Positions 34,761-46,021 of a stretch of 64,000 nucleotides of DNA are shown here, one piece after another (the first letter of the stretch is position 1; every line of letters starts with the position of its first letter). The notes beneath the pieces are model-generated. The model was given only the letters and a program-made list of their open reading frames with translations. It was not told the origin of the DNA and made no database searches. This DNA comes from Pararge aegeria (lineage: Eukaryota; Arthropoda; Insecta; Lepidoptera; Nymphalidae), in NCBI RefSeq assembly GCF_905163445.1, contig NC_053185.1:11736001-11800000 (forward strand). The letters are read 5' to 3'. A program made the translations under genes and the position numbers.

Positions 34761-35058
34761 CTTATAACATATATGTCACTCCATTTTTCAGGACTGAATA
34801 GGTAAGCTAACCAAGTAGGTACTTATTGTCCACGACATCAAATTGTAGAAAAATACTTAATTTACGTAAAATGTATCACAACAGCATAAGAAAAAATAGT
34901 GATGTGTATTCGGAATTGCGAGCGGTTCCCTCGAAAGGTTTGCCGATGCCTTAGCAGCTAGGCTTTCACCGCTCATGTCCTGTAGTGGACCGTGATGGGT
35001 TGTTAATGAAGAAAATTATAAGGTAGTAAGAGATAGTCAGTTGTTTATTATCTTTGAA
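34761..35058. other. Unassigned, with an S3-like 3' fragment
   Basis: 34950-35005 (TGTCCTGTAGTGGACCGTGA + TGGGTTGTTAATGA) resembles an S3 end. Confidence 0.4.
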
Positions 35059-35345
35059 GAAGCGGTGATAGCCCAGTAGGACTTCGACTTCACTTTAAGG
35101 GTTCCGAGTTCGAATCCCAGGACGCACCGCTAACTTTTCGTTATGTGCTTTTTAAGCAATTAAAATATCACTTGCTTCAACAGTCAAGGAAACCTGCATG
35201 CCTGGGAGTTCTCAATAATATTCTCAGGGGTGTGTGGAGTCCGCCAATCCGCACTGGGCCAGCGTGGTGGTGGCCTTAACCCCTTCTCATTGTGGGAGGA
35301 GACCCGTGCCCTATAGTAATAGGTTGATATGATGATAATGATGAC
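35059..35345 (+). repeat. SINE S3, near full length
   Basis: Head GAAGCGGTGATAGCCCAGTA, box B-like GAGTTCGAATCCC, AAACCTGCATGCCTGGGAG, GGGCCAGCGTGGTGG, GTTGATATGATGATAATGATG. Confidence 0.88.
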
Positions 35346-35579
35346 TATCTTTGAAAATGACTGCATTCATCTTAACATTAGAAACAAACTTAAAATTTAT
35401 AACTAATTCATTCAAAATGCTATATTGCAACTATCAACTTCAAAATGTACAAGTTTTTAAAACGTAAAAAGTCTATTATGTCGAATATGATTAATGATTA
35501 CCACATGGTAGGTACCAAAAACTAGCGATATCAACAAACATTTCATCATTAATCATATTTTAATACATATTTAAACTTC

Positions 35580-35700
35580 AATAATAAACTTTATTGCGTA
35601 TAAAAATATAAACGGATACAGTTGACAGACTTAAAAATAAGACATGCTAAACTTACCTAACTTATCACTAAAAGCAATCTCTTCCAAGCTACGAGTACCT
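35580..35700 (-). mobile_element. LINE 3' end, inverted
   Basis: AATAAACTTTATTGCGTATA and AGCAATCTCTTCCAAGCTAC match 22330-22410 in reverse. Confidence 0.6.
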
Positions 35701-35809
35701 AGAAAAAAGGATCTTATAACTGAGAGACTACTTAGTATTATATGCCACTACAAGAAGGCAAGAACAAAAATGATACCCATCTTCATTTGTCTCATTGCCT
35801 TTTTTTAAT

Positions 35810-35885
35810 CGGGGCCCGTTTGGCAACCTCGTAGCTTTTTGTTTTAAGTAAACCAACGTAGTTATTACCATCATATCGGAACAAT
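35810..35885 (+). repeat. Interspersed repeat R2 copy
   Basis: GGGGCCCGTTTGGCAACCTC and GTAGCTTTTTGTTTTAAGTA. Confidence 0.5.
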
Positions 35886-35934
35886 GCAAAAAATATGAAT
35901 GCACCCTTTATTATCTTAAACAGAATCTTTTCAC

Positions 35935-36185
35935 AAACACATAGATGGTCTAATGATTGAGAGGTCTCGGTTTCGAACTCCGACTATTTGAAATATATAA
36001 TTTCTGACCTTTCTTTTGGCTTTGGTCGTTGTTAGTTCGTCCTACCAAAAAAGGCGTGCCGCCAAGCGATTGAGCTTTTCGGTACTGTGCAGCGGATGTA
36101 CTATAGGAGTATTGGTTTATTATAACTGATCCTAACAGGCTAGCCCAATACCATCATAGACTGCGTCAGAAATTACAGCCTTGGT
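35935..36185 (+). repeat. SINE S2, + strand
   Basis: Box B-like GGTTTCGAACTCC, TAATTTCTGACCTTTC, GGCGTGCCGCCAAGCGATT, CCTAACAGGCTAGCCC and ATCATAGACTGCGTCAG follow the S2 order seen (in reverse) at 3941-4335. Confidence 0.75.
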
Positions 36186-36483
36186 GATAATGCAGCAAAC
36201 TTAGTAAATAAAAAAATAACATCTACAAATATTGATCTCAGGAAAACTTGTGGAGAAATAATTTGGTCTCCTCTCTACCGATGAGTTATGTTACCTACTT
36301 AAAGTATAATTGTAGTTTCCAACAAGCTTTGTAGCTTGTCGTTACCTATATAAAGTACATGAAAAAATTAGCTCTCTTGTTATTCGCTTACACGTGCTTT
36401 CTTAACAGTCACTTTGAATGAAAATTTGTTCATGTTTCTCCGTCATCAAATAACATCTTCTGTACATGTTAAATTATAATAAA
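36186..36483. other. Unassigned intergenic DNA
   Basis: Nothing recognised. Confidence 0.4.
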
Positions 36484-36720
36484 CTAGCTGATCCCCGCTG
36501 TTTCACCTGCGTTAACTAAAGTTAATGTTATATTGGCCTCGCGTATACCCTACTCATAGCCGGTACCCCTTTAAAACGTTCCGTAAAATAAATTTTATTG
36601 CTGGAATAGTATTCGTTACCTATGCACGGTTTCGCAGTTGAACCAATTAAGGTATAATTAATATATTTTAAAGTATAAAAGCACCTGACTTTTAATATAT
36701 TGTATTAAATGTACAAGTAA
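36484..36720 (-). mobile_element. Helitron 3' end, inverted
   Basis: A|CTAGCTGATCCCCGCTGTTT is a reversed Helitron terminus; the left-to-right sequence after it fits a Helitron interior but the 5' end is not identifiable. Confidence 0.5.
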
Positions 36721-36959
36721 ATCCTAATTTGATCCCCATGTTTAGGGAGCTGTAAAGAAATGTAACTCGCCATTAATGGTTGATGCCATCTTGGATTTGA
36801 AACTTTATTTAAAGTATTCTACTAGTCAAGCCTTTTCATTGGATGCCCATATTGAAAGAGTCGTGGAAAAATTTGTATGTGTCCGCCATTTTGTAGCCTC
36901 GGCCATCGAGCATAGCTAAAAACACTCCCGACTAATTGAAAGTGAATTTATTAAATAAA

Positions 36960-37107
36960 AAAATAAATTAAAATTGGTTCATCCGTTTAAGAGATGATGC
37001 CACAGATATACAGACACGTCAAACTTATAACATGTCGTTTTATACCGGAAAGACTAAGGTTTCCCGCGTGATTTAAAAGAAACGCGGGCGAAGTCGCGGG
37101 CCAGCTA
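36960..37107 (+). mobile_element. Helitron 3' part
   Basis: TTGGTTCATCCGTTTAAGAG, GATGCCACAGATATACAGAC, GACACGTCAAACTTATAACA and the end GGGCGAAGTCGCGGGCCAGCTA. The final G of CTAG is lost. Confidence 0.6.
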
Positions 37108-38455
37108 AAATACTATAGAATTAAATTTATACTTGAAATCACTGCCAACATAATAATATTAATAATAAGGAAGACAATAATATTTTTTTTTTAACTCGAC
37201 CATGGATGACTCGATAACACACTATATCGGCTTTAAGGGGTTAGGTATTCCGCAGACTATCAGCTAAAGGTTACCATGTCTTGAGCTAGTACCACAGAAG
37301 TTAGTAACTATACCAAATTTCAAATCAAATGGAAAAACTAATTGAAAGACGGCAAATCCGCTTTGTCGTGTGAAAAATGACGATGACGATATTCAAAGGT
37401 CTTTAAAATTTATCTTAAATTATAGCTTAACAGAAAACCCGTATCAGAATTCAAAACCGTTCCATTCATTTGGGAGTTAAAATGCCACAAATTGTCTTAT
37501 AGATATCACGTAAAACTTTGAATACCGCTCTTATTGAGCCGGGAGTTAAAAATAAGTAATTTTATAAATAGCTTCAAAATTTAGGCTATCGATCCATTAA
37601 TCTTTCATTCGCTTTTCAGATCAATTCGATAGCATTCTTTTGTAATGGAATGCACGTTCATTAATCTTGCTTTTCTAGCGGATTATAATAAATCTTCATT
37701 ATTATTTTTAATATAAGGTTCTTGAAAATGTAAAATAAGTACAATTTTATGTATCCAGCTTACCTATCTGCCTATAGATACAATAGTTATTTATGCAACT
37801 GTTTTTAATAAGAGGTATTATTACCTACCTATACCTATGTGATGCTATTATAACATGAGTGTTTTAATTCCTAATTGACAACTATTGCATACAAGACTTT
37901 ATCCTTTAGTCCTCTATAAAAGATTCTGATCTGAAAGATGAAGCTTACTGGTAATATTAAAACAACCCATCCTAGTAACCTAATATTTGTATGTAAAACA
38001 ATAAAAATTGCGGTAATTAGAATAACCTGTTCCTACAGCGTATTCTTATTTTGGTAGCAAAATTCGCGTGAGTGTGCTTTTCCACGTTCTTTTTTTGAAA
38101 TTTATGCAGATACGACGCATCGAGCAGTAAGAATGATAAAACTACGCAGAAGGGATCGAAAAAAAACAAAGAAGTGTTATTATGAAATTCAGTACAAAAT
38201 TATATCATCTGACAATCAATATCAATCAATATCAATGTTGGCAATAAGCTAACTGTTTCAGAATCTTTTAAAGAGGATTTAAAGCATGGGAGTAGATAAT
38301 AAGTTTTAAAAGGATAGTAAATCTTTGTTTTTATCTCTCGGACTTAATAACTAGAAAAAAAATATATTTTTAAATGACGTTAATTGCATGTAATATATTT
38401 TATCATGTTCTCAACACAAAAGTTAAACATTTTATTGCTAGTTTTTTATTATTGG
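37108..38455. other. Unassigned intergenic DNA
   Basis: About 1.3 kb; nothing recognised. Confidence 0.4.
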
Positions 38456-38580
38456 TTTTTAGAACTATCGTTGTAACTGAAACAACGATAGTTCTAAAAA
38501 ACAATCGACTTTATTATATCGTCAGGTCATAACCTGACGATATAATAAAGTCGTAATCGTCAGATTATGACCTGACGATT
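38456..38580. repeat. Cluster of three consecutive hairpins
   Basis: Hairpin 1: arms 38456-38474 and 38482-38500, 19 bp perfect, 7-nt loop. Hairpin 2: arms 38506-38527 and 38532-38553, 22 bp perfect, 4-nt loop. Hairpin 3: 38555-38563 and 38572-38580, 9 bp. Hairpins 2 and 3 share ATCGTCAG...CCTGACGAT. No coding potential. Confidence 0.97.
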
Positions 38581-39831
38581 TAAGTAGTACATTAGTAAGT
38601 ATTGCAATCCTTATCAATTTTTTTAGTAGTCACTAAGTACTTGTTCAACAAAATGGGCACCAGTACGTTGCGTATGATACTTATCGTAGGTATGGGTTCA
38701 ATAAACTGGCAAATCCCTTCTTAGAGTGCATTATTAGGTACTTATCATCAGGAAAACAGTATTCAAGATGTAACTAGTTATCAAAAAAATACATAAGTAA
38801 GAACGTAAGTAAGTATTATATGGTCGAGATAAGACTAAATTCACATCTCGAAAATAACGAAAACATGGATTATTTTTACCTCCTAAACAGGTTTTAACTT
38901 CTCCTTTACGATGTACATGCCATGTGTGGGTTGGAAAGTAAACGAAATAGCTTCCGTATGGATTCAATGTTCGTAGGAAATTGAATAACTTTTCTAGCTC
39001 ACCTTAGGTAAACAGTTTAAGCGACCCTGGAAAGATTATAAGATGTTAGTAGGTATAATACTTTTAATGAGAATGTGTTTTTTTATGATCAAACTTAGAT
39101 AGTTTGCATCCTGTAGACGGATATAGAATTTTTATACCAAATAAGTAAACGCGAACCGTTTCCGAGATATTTGAAAATAATAACCTTTAAAACCTACGCA
39201 CAGCGTATCAGCTCAACTCATCGTAACGATTTTTTTATAAAGCTAGCTTTCATTCAACAAGGACACTCTTTGGCCGGTTTTAAAAATAACCAAAAAACAC
39301 AGTTGAAGTTTACTATCAGCACCAAGCAATGAATTTAATATTTGATCCGAGATGTGGTGCTACAGGAAAATGTTACGGAACTCATGGCCAGCATTTCAAC
39401 ATTGCTTCGATTTTCAGCCTTGTTTTGACCTTCAGTATGGCAAGCGCTAAAGCATTGCCAAACTGAATATCTAAACGAGGCTCTCTACATTGCCTGGAAG
39501 CACGATGATATTGTCGAAAGACTATGAGGTAACAGTCCGATGCATTGTTCTGACCAGATTTGCTGCACACTCGACACTACACTATACGATGCTCACCAAG
39601 TACCTGGAGACAGAATAAGATGGATCGTATAACAGCATAAAGAAGAAAATAATGGGATGGATGGAGGTGGTCACGACCCTCAGACATGAGAAGTACGAGT
39701 AAAGGAAGAGTGTAAAAGTGTAAAGTGATGTACTTACGTGAACATTGTTCTCCACTTTAAGGCTTTACTTGTTTGATTAGGTAAATACTCGAAATTTCCC
39801 TTAGTCCTTGGCCGAATGGGATAACCCCTCG
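38581..39831. other. Unassigned intergenic DNA
   Basis: About 1.2 kb. 39560-39700 might be a very decayed LINE coding tail, but I cannot support it. Confidence 0.35.
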
Positions 39832-39882
39832 ATGATTAAATGTAAACGCAGACCGAAATGATTAACGTTTACATTCAATCAT
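39832..39882. repeat. Hairpin
   Basis: ATGATTAAATGTAAACG (39832-39848) and CGTTTACATTCAATCAT (39866-39882) pair with one mismatch. Confidence 0.9.
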
Positions 39883-40539
39883 AGTGCTTGCTAGTAGCAG
39901 TAGTTTCGTTTAGCAAAAGCTCGCGTTCTTTGTAATCGTTTATTAAGGAAATCGGGCGAAACCTGGTTAGGGGCTATACTATACGAATATAGTTTTTCAC
40001 AACAAAACTTTTTAATTTAAAGTTTTCCCTCGCAGTTTGCGCGTAGCTAAAACTTCAAATTGGCTCGTTTATTTATGTGCAACACTATACAGAGGAATTT
40101 GCTGCCTGCAGGTACCTACTTTTCGTAAACCTTATGACAAAATACCAGAATATCGCCGCCAGCTTTTGCACTGTGTACTTACTCCGCTTTCATTCTTATA
40201 TTTTACACGTTTGATAGACAAATTTGATATACTCGTAGTTCCATTCTGATATCTTGCGCCAATGTAACTTTGCTTCGTATTAATAAACATAGGAACATAA
40301 AGTTATTGATTTCAGTTTTGTTTCTATATTTCTGTGTCAGATTTAAATATTGAAGGTCTCCTGGGAAGCATCTACTCTCCCGCTTTTAATGATGGTAGAG
40401 AGTGGATCTTTTAGTTTAAAAATACGCTCTGAAAAAGCTGTATTTTTTTCTGTTTATTGCGTCTAAATAGAAACTTGAAATTTTCACAACATTTCTTAAG
40501 AGACCATTGACTTTAGTATTCGCTATAAGTTTCAACTTG
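39883..40539. other. Unassigned intergenic DNA
   Basis: The open stretch at 40037-40249 has no recognisable motif. Confidence 0.35.
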
Positions 40540-40655
40540 ATACATCAAGCCGTTTCTGAGGAAAATGGCCTTGACACACGGACGGATGGCAGATAGACAA
40601 CAAAGTGTTATTAAAAGGGTTCCGTTTCTTAGAATAAAACCCTTAAAAATAATTA
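40540..40655 (+). repeat. Interspersed repeat 3' part
   Basis: ACACACGGACGGATGGCAGA, TAGACAACAAAGTG and AAGGGTTCCGTTTCTTAGAA form a tail I know as a common lepidopteran repeat; the element type is unclear. Confidence 0.45.
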
Positions 40656-41472
40656 CAAACAAAGGCAGTTCGAGTTCAAGAAATAGTTAATAACTCTATA
40701 AACTCTTTTTGATAATGTCATCGGAAACGGCTTAAGCTGGAAAATTCCTAAAAAGTTCTAAATTTCATATTTAAGTTATTTCCATTAAATATTTGGTAGG
40801 TACATCAATGCAACAGATGATTATAATGTAAAACCTTTTTTTAGGCGGATGGTGGCAACTATTTTCTAAAAGTTCGAACTTCGAAGTCGAACATCATAAG
40901 ATTTTCATAAAATTTAACGACCCCCATTTTATGCTTATTTACAGAGTAAAGTTATAAGCTTGTATCCAACGACTTCATAGATTTATATCAATGCCACACG
41001 TGATTGTGAAAGAAAGATAATAAATTGGGAAGGCATCACTCATACAGACGGATAAAAATATTAAAAACGTAAGTCTGGGTTTTGCTTTATAGAGATAAAG
41101 ACACTCATATTAATTGATTCGTATAGAAAGACCGTACCTTACCCGTAAGATTGTACCTCTCTAAGTTACAGTTATCTTTACAGTTTCTTCTGAATCAGTA
41201 TAAAATAAGTTCTAAGAGTGGTTCTGTACAAACGTCGTTTTAATGGAAAGAAAGTATCGATAGCGGAAACAATATTAAGCTTCCATAAAAGGCAGTAGCT
41301 TCGAGCGACACCGGATACGATTGCAACCTGATTCTAATTGAAAGCAGTAATACCTCCGGTAGAACTAACTAAAAGTTCTATCGATGTTTTAACCTGTCAC
41401 TTCTTTCTTATATCATAAAGAAACTACAGAAAAAAGTGAATGTATTACTGTTTTACCGTGCTTGTCAATATA
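40656..41472. other. Unassigned intergenic DNA
   Basis: Nothing recognised. Confidence 0.4.
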
Positions 41473-41670
41473 CTAGGCTATTGCCCGCGTTCGTCGTTCG
41501 CGTTTATTGTATATACGAAAGGTTGTATACAAATCCCGTGGAAATTTTCCTGGGATAAAAAGTAAACGATACTCTTCTAATACTCCCTATGTCTAAAATC
41601 AAGTTCATCGGTTACTTAGTTTAAGCGCGAACAATAAAATATACTATCGCATATATAATATTAGTTTGGA
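41473..41670 (-). mobile_element. Short non-autonomous Helitron
   Basis: Reversed 3' end A|CTAGGCTATTGCCCGCG at 41473 and reversed 5' end TATAATATTAGTTTGGA|T at 41670; 198 bp. Confidence 0.75.
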
Positions 41671-41999
41671 TAATTCGTTTTTTTAACGGCGTTTATAGCC
41701 CTTTTGGGAATTGAAGTTAGGTCTGCGATTACAAATTGTCGGGTTTCTATAAAATACTACCGGTAAAAACAAATAATCGTACCGGCAGGAAATACATTAA
41801 AACAATTTATTACAAAATAATTCAAGTGTTTCTGTACACCCAAGCACGTGAAAATAAATAAATCATTTAGTTCCTGACTTTTCTTTTACATTAATTACAA
41901 TAATAATAGTATACGTAATTACGTTTATTTAGGAAAAAAATCCATAGCTTTAAACAGTTATCTTATTTACTATTTTATAAATTAAAATTGGTTAAACCT
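41671..41999. other. Unassigned; may include a LINE 3' UTR
   Basis: AT-rich DNA to the left of the minus-strand LINE coding tail at 42000; no clear tail found. Confidence 0.3.
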
Positions 42000-42272
42000 T
42001 TATATACTTGGTGTATGTGTGTCTACCAATCCAGTGCTCCATAAAGGGATTTTCCCAGGAAAGGTATTATTGCTTAATATTTTCAAAATACTGTTGGAGC
42101 TTCCGCGCATCCTGCTCATCATTGATGCAGATCTATTTCTCATGATTGCGTAGAAGTTATCAACGTGGTTCTCCTCAAACATTTTTGATGCACTGCAGAA
42201 GCGCGGCAGCTCCAACAATACTCTGAAGCAATTATTGTATTGTATACGTAGGTCGTTATAGGCCCTCTGTGT
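42000..42272 (-). pseudogene. LINE ORF2 C-terminal fragment, minus strand
   Basis: In reverse, the frame runs from TQRAYNDLRIQYNN at about 42272 through LLELPRFCSASKMFEENHVD and IMRNRSASMMSRMRGSSN to a stop at 42000. It is the C-terminal part of a non-LTR reverse transcriptase. It overlaps in protein content with the copy at 42410-42872, so the two are independent, 5'-truncated copies of one family. Confidence 0.75.
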
Positions 42273-42409
42273 TTATGACACCGACAAGTTGTACGTATAA
42301 AGTTTTACAATACGAGGAACAACGCAAATATGGTATAATAATTAAGATTAAGATTTAATTTGTCAAAGAGAGTGTCAGTTAATTTAGAAAAAAATATTTA
42401 ACAAAATAT

Positions 42410-42872
42410 AATATACATGTATCTAGGACATGTTGTTGCCGATGACCTTAAGGATGATGCAGACAAAGAACGAGAGCGTATGGCATTGGCGGTGCGCTGT
42501 AATTATATGTTCGTCCACAGGTTTGCCTGTGGTAGCCGTGAAGCAAAAGTTAGTTTGTTCAAAGCCTTTTGTCTAACCTTTTACACGGGATCCCTGTGGA
42601 CCAGCTATACACAGGCATCCCTAAGCGCGCCCTACGAGTTCAGTATAATGATGTTATGGTAGTGCATCAGAAATGTTCGCGAGTACTCATACTGATGACG
42701 TTTTTGCCATCAGAAGAAAAAGAATAGGATCCTTGATGAAAAGAACGTGGGTAAGCAGTAACGGCATTCTGAAAGCATAAATTAATCGATACGAATCTCC
42801 GATTTACAAGCTCTATATTAAACTCCACGTAGAGCTACCTGGACGCAGATTTAGTTTAGTTTTTAATTATTC
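42410..42872 (+). pseudogene. LINE ORF2 C-terminal fragment, plus strand
   Basis: MYLGHVVADDLKDDADKERE through FKAFCLTFYTGSLWTSYTQ is in one frame (42417-42620). A shift near 42629 gives LRVQYNDV and another near 42660 gives SASEMFASTHTDD, KRIGSLMKR and SSNGILKA. The order of blocks is that of an RT C-terminal region. At least two frameshifts; dead. A 3' UTR to about 43010 is likely. Confidence 0.75.
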
Positions 42873-43088
42873 TATTTATGTTACAGTGTAGGGTGTAGTG
42901 ATAGGTCATAGATACCAAATAATTAACCTAATACCTAATTTGTAATCTTAGTATATTGAATATTAATATTTCATGTAAGTTTTTTTGATTTAGTTTAATT
43001 TTCTAATTATTCTGTTATGTAATATGTAGATGGGTCATACTTATCAAATGAAAATTTAGTTATGTATTATAAGTTATACAAACCGAAA

Positions 43089-43235
43089 GGGTGATAACGT
43101 ATCTCGTAACTAATCTTGCAATCTTTGCTGTTAAACATCATTTTTGTATTTTTTTGTATGCAAAAATGACGTGTGACAGTAAAGATTGCGAGATTTACGC
43201 CTCTCGCAACTCTGTTGTAAGATATGTAATCACCC
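43089..43235. mobile_element. Terminal-inverted-repeat MITE, 147 bp
   Basis: GGGTGATAACGTATCT at the left and AGATATGTAATCACCC at the right are inverted repeats. Inside, CTTGCAATCTTTGCTGTTAA pairs with CAGTAAAGATTGCGAG, so nearly the whole element folds on itself. Superfamily unknown. Confidence 0.75.
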
Positions 43236-43539
43236 TGAACGGTGTTGCTCTGAAAGCTCTCGGAAGCTCACCTGTTCCGTATACGGCAGCGACCTCTTAT
43301 TTTAAACTCGATTATTCGTTAAAATCCTATGGGTGGCTAAATCGTACAAGGGTGGAATGAAACAGCAGTAGTGTATTAAATATTTCAACACATTTTGCTC
43401 GTACTCGTAGCTCGTAGTTTGTAACATACACTTCCACGAGTATGCGGCTATAGTTGTACGTTAAATTCAATGAGAATATGAAACTCTATCTGATATTTGT
43501 AGTTGTACTTTATTTTCTCTTTATTTATATTTATTTCAC
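43236..43539. other. Unassigned intergenic DNA
   Basis: Nothing recognised. Confidence 0.4.
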
Positions 43540-43735
43540 TACAAGACGTTAGTCTTTGACTGCAATGTCACTTGCAGGTAAGTGATGATGCAGTCTGAGA
43601 TGGTAACGGGCCAACCTGTTAGGATTATATTAAATCCATACCCGATACTACATTGCATCGTACTGGCACGCTAAATCACTTAACGGCACGTCTTTGTCGG
43701 AAAGGTGCTAACTAGCCTAAGACAAGGTATAATTT
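43540..43735 (-). repeat. SINE S2 fragment, inverted
   Basis: AAGTGATGATGCAGTCTGAG, CCAACCTGTTAGGATTATAT and CTTAACGGCACGTCTTTGTC. Confidence 0.8.
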
Positions 43736-44298
43736 AAAAAAATATTACATATATCCAGTCGATTAAGTAGATGTCTACGAGATTACATATTATAAATAAC
43801 AGCACTGACCACAGAAAACGGGTATTCGCGGGTTATTAATATAATGCAGTTGCTGTAAAGAGCAACTTTTACGATGCGTTTCGTTGACGTTATATGGATC
43901 GGCAATCAGTGGATGCACTGCGATATATTCTTAAATATGTCATATATCTTGCCGACTTCTGTTGTCTTATTCTACGAACAAATAAATAACTAATACAAAG
44001 AATCATTGTGACTATTCATGGGCTCATGGCTAACCAAATCCATTGTCATATACACAAGAGCACTTGTCCACTTGCACCTGGAAAATGGCGTCGGCATCGA
44101 CTATCCAAGAGTTTGCAGTTGCGCTGGCCAATGGCCTCGATTATTGCCTACAACTTACAAACGGATTAATTCGATGTGAAGCGTTAAAATTCGAAACGTC
44201 GAGCCGAGCCGAGAACTCCGACAATCCTCACAGGAAGCACACTTCGACGTGCCCCCTTCTCCTCGATGTCGTCGAGCCTTGGGACTCAAATAAAATCA
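43736..44298. other. Unassigned intergenic DNA
   Basis: 44060-44290 is richer in G+C and open on the + strand for 95 codons, but the product has no recognised motif and no splice signals I trust. Confidence 0.35.
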
Positions 44299-44390
44299 AA
44301 TTGAAATACACTTTATTCTACTGCTTTTAAACGATAACTTAAGAGAGATCTCTACCAGGCAACCTACCAAAGGACACGAAGTTAGGAAGA
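44299..44390 (-). mobile_element. LINE L2 3' end, inverted
   Basis: AAATACACTTTATTCTACTG and AGATCTCTACCAGGCAACCT are the reversed L2 terminus. Confidence 0.6.
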
Positions 44391-45594
44391 ATGGTTGTGT
44401 ACACCCTGTATACAAAATAATATTTGATAAATATATATTACAAACACACAGTTATCAGCTATAATATTATTCGAAGAAATTAAATGAATGATATGGAGCG
44501 TGCTGCATGCGATACGAAATTGTGGACACGTACCTTTAATAACACATTATGTAGATTAGATTTCTGTGGCACAGACCGTACTGTGTTTGTATTATGTTTT
44601 CCTCTCGGCTCCTGATTTCAGTCATTCACATGCGATAAGATTTATGTTTATTGTGTACATGGCACAAATAGCTTGTTTGTCTCGCATTTGTCAATCGACG
44701 AGAAGAGGGAAGGACGCCATATTGCCAGTATCTAAGAAGCCCGATCGTTCAAAAAGGCAGAAGTGCATGCAAATCAACATTATTCGTTTAAATTTTTTGA
44801 ACATTGCTTGTCCGGGGACATAGTTTGCGTAAACAAATTTTACTGATCACTTACTAGAGTATAGTAGGTAACTGGCCCAACTGGCCAAATGTTACCTAAT
44901 AAGAATTACATTTAGCATAGAATAACCATTTGAACTTAAAAAGTTGTAATCGTCAAGCTAATTGCATCGCTGCACCTTCTCGATTCTATGAAAGCCTGTA
45001 AAACATTGTCTCTGTTTAGGAGTGTTAATGAGAATGTCTTTAACATTTATTATGTTTGTTTATTTTTCCTTCCTTAACGCCGTAACTAAGTAACCAATGG
45101 ACTTGATTTTTGACCTACGGCTAGTTAAAAGGACGAAGAGTAATGTCCCAAGGATGGTTTACAGTATAGGAGAATAGGATAAGATTAATTCGCCATTCAT
45201 TCACGACCTAGCAATCGTCTTGATATTTGATTGTTTGCATGGATATAGGTCCGTTAAACGGACGGAGATTCAATGTGACTCTCCGCCCGTTTAACTATAG
45301 CTACTGTAGTTCTGGAAATGTTAATAGCAATGAGGGAAGAGTACTAACTTTTTCACCACGGGTAAAACCGCAGGGCGCAGCCAGTAGTTAAATGAATAAG
45401 TAGATTGCGCATAGTTTCGCTTGGAAAAAAAATATTTTGAATCAATTTCAATACTTTTAGCAACCAGAAGAGAAATTACTAAAAAAATAAAAAAAGGATT
45501 CGGCAGAACTGCAAACTGATTTCACTCGAAAAACCAAGAAATACAACAAAACAAATAATTTACGATCAATATCAATATGTGCTACGCCGCTTGT
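44391..45594. other. Unassigned intergenic DNA
   Basis: About 1.2 kb; nothing recognised. Confidence 0.4.
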
Positions 45595-45665
45595 TACTGC
45601 ATATTAATGTTTTGTCAGTGTCTGGGAGTTTTTCTGTATTTTATAATTATTTATGTACATTATTA
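45595..45665 (+). repeat. SINE S1 fragment
   Basis: TGTCAGTGTCTGGGAGTTTT and TTTATGTACATTATTA match the S1 body. Confidence 0.55.
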
Positions 45666-45799
45666 ACTACGAAAATTAAGAATCTGTACGGTGTAATGCT
45701 GTACAGAGCGAAACGTGCTTAGAGAGTACGTTGCCGAAGATCGGTTTGGTACGGGGTATAAATATTGAATTAATTAAAATTAAAATCAAATAGCTAAAT

Positions 45800-45965
45800 G
45801 GCTCGCAAGTTGTTGTCGCTAGAGTGGTAACCCTCCACGCCAAAGCCTGACCAGGCCAAAAAATTGGATTTTATAAATTCACAAATTGCCCCTGCCAAGT
45901 ATCGGACCCGGGGCCTCTTCCTTCAAACCAAAGAGCTCAACGGTGCGCCAAGGAGGTCGTCAAAC
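45800..45965 (-). repeat. SINE S2 head, inverted
   Basis: GCCAAAGCCTGACCAGGCCA, ATTCACAAATTGCCCCTGCC, then reversed box B-like GTATCGGACCCGGGGCC and reversed box A-like GAGCTCAACGGTGCGCCA. Confidence 0.75.
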
Positions 45966-46021
45966 AGTAAAAATATCGTTAATAGTATATTGTGCAACAA
46001 GTGCGACAACGTCGCACTAGT

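Noticed and set aside
39560..39700. LINE coding tail
   Set aside because: A few residues resemble the endonuclease-RT C-terminus, but stops and lack of diagnostic blocks leave it unsupported.
42000..42872. A single LINE with a 5' inversion (twin priming)
   Set aside because: At first the minus-strand piece looked like the continuation of the plus-strand piece. However, the plus copy itself continues, with frameshifts, through the same C-terminal region, so the two share content and must be separate copies.
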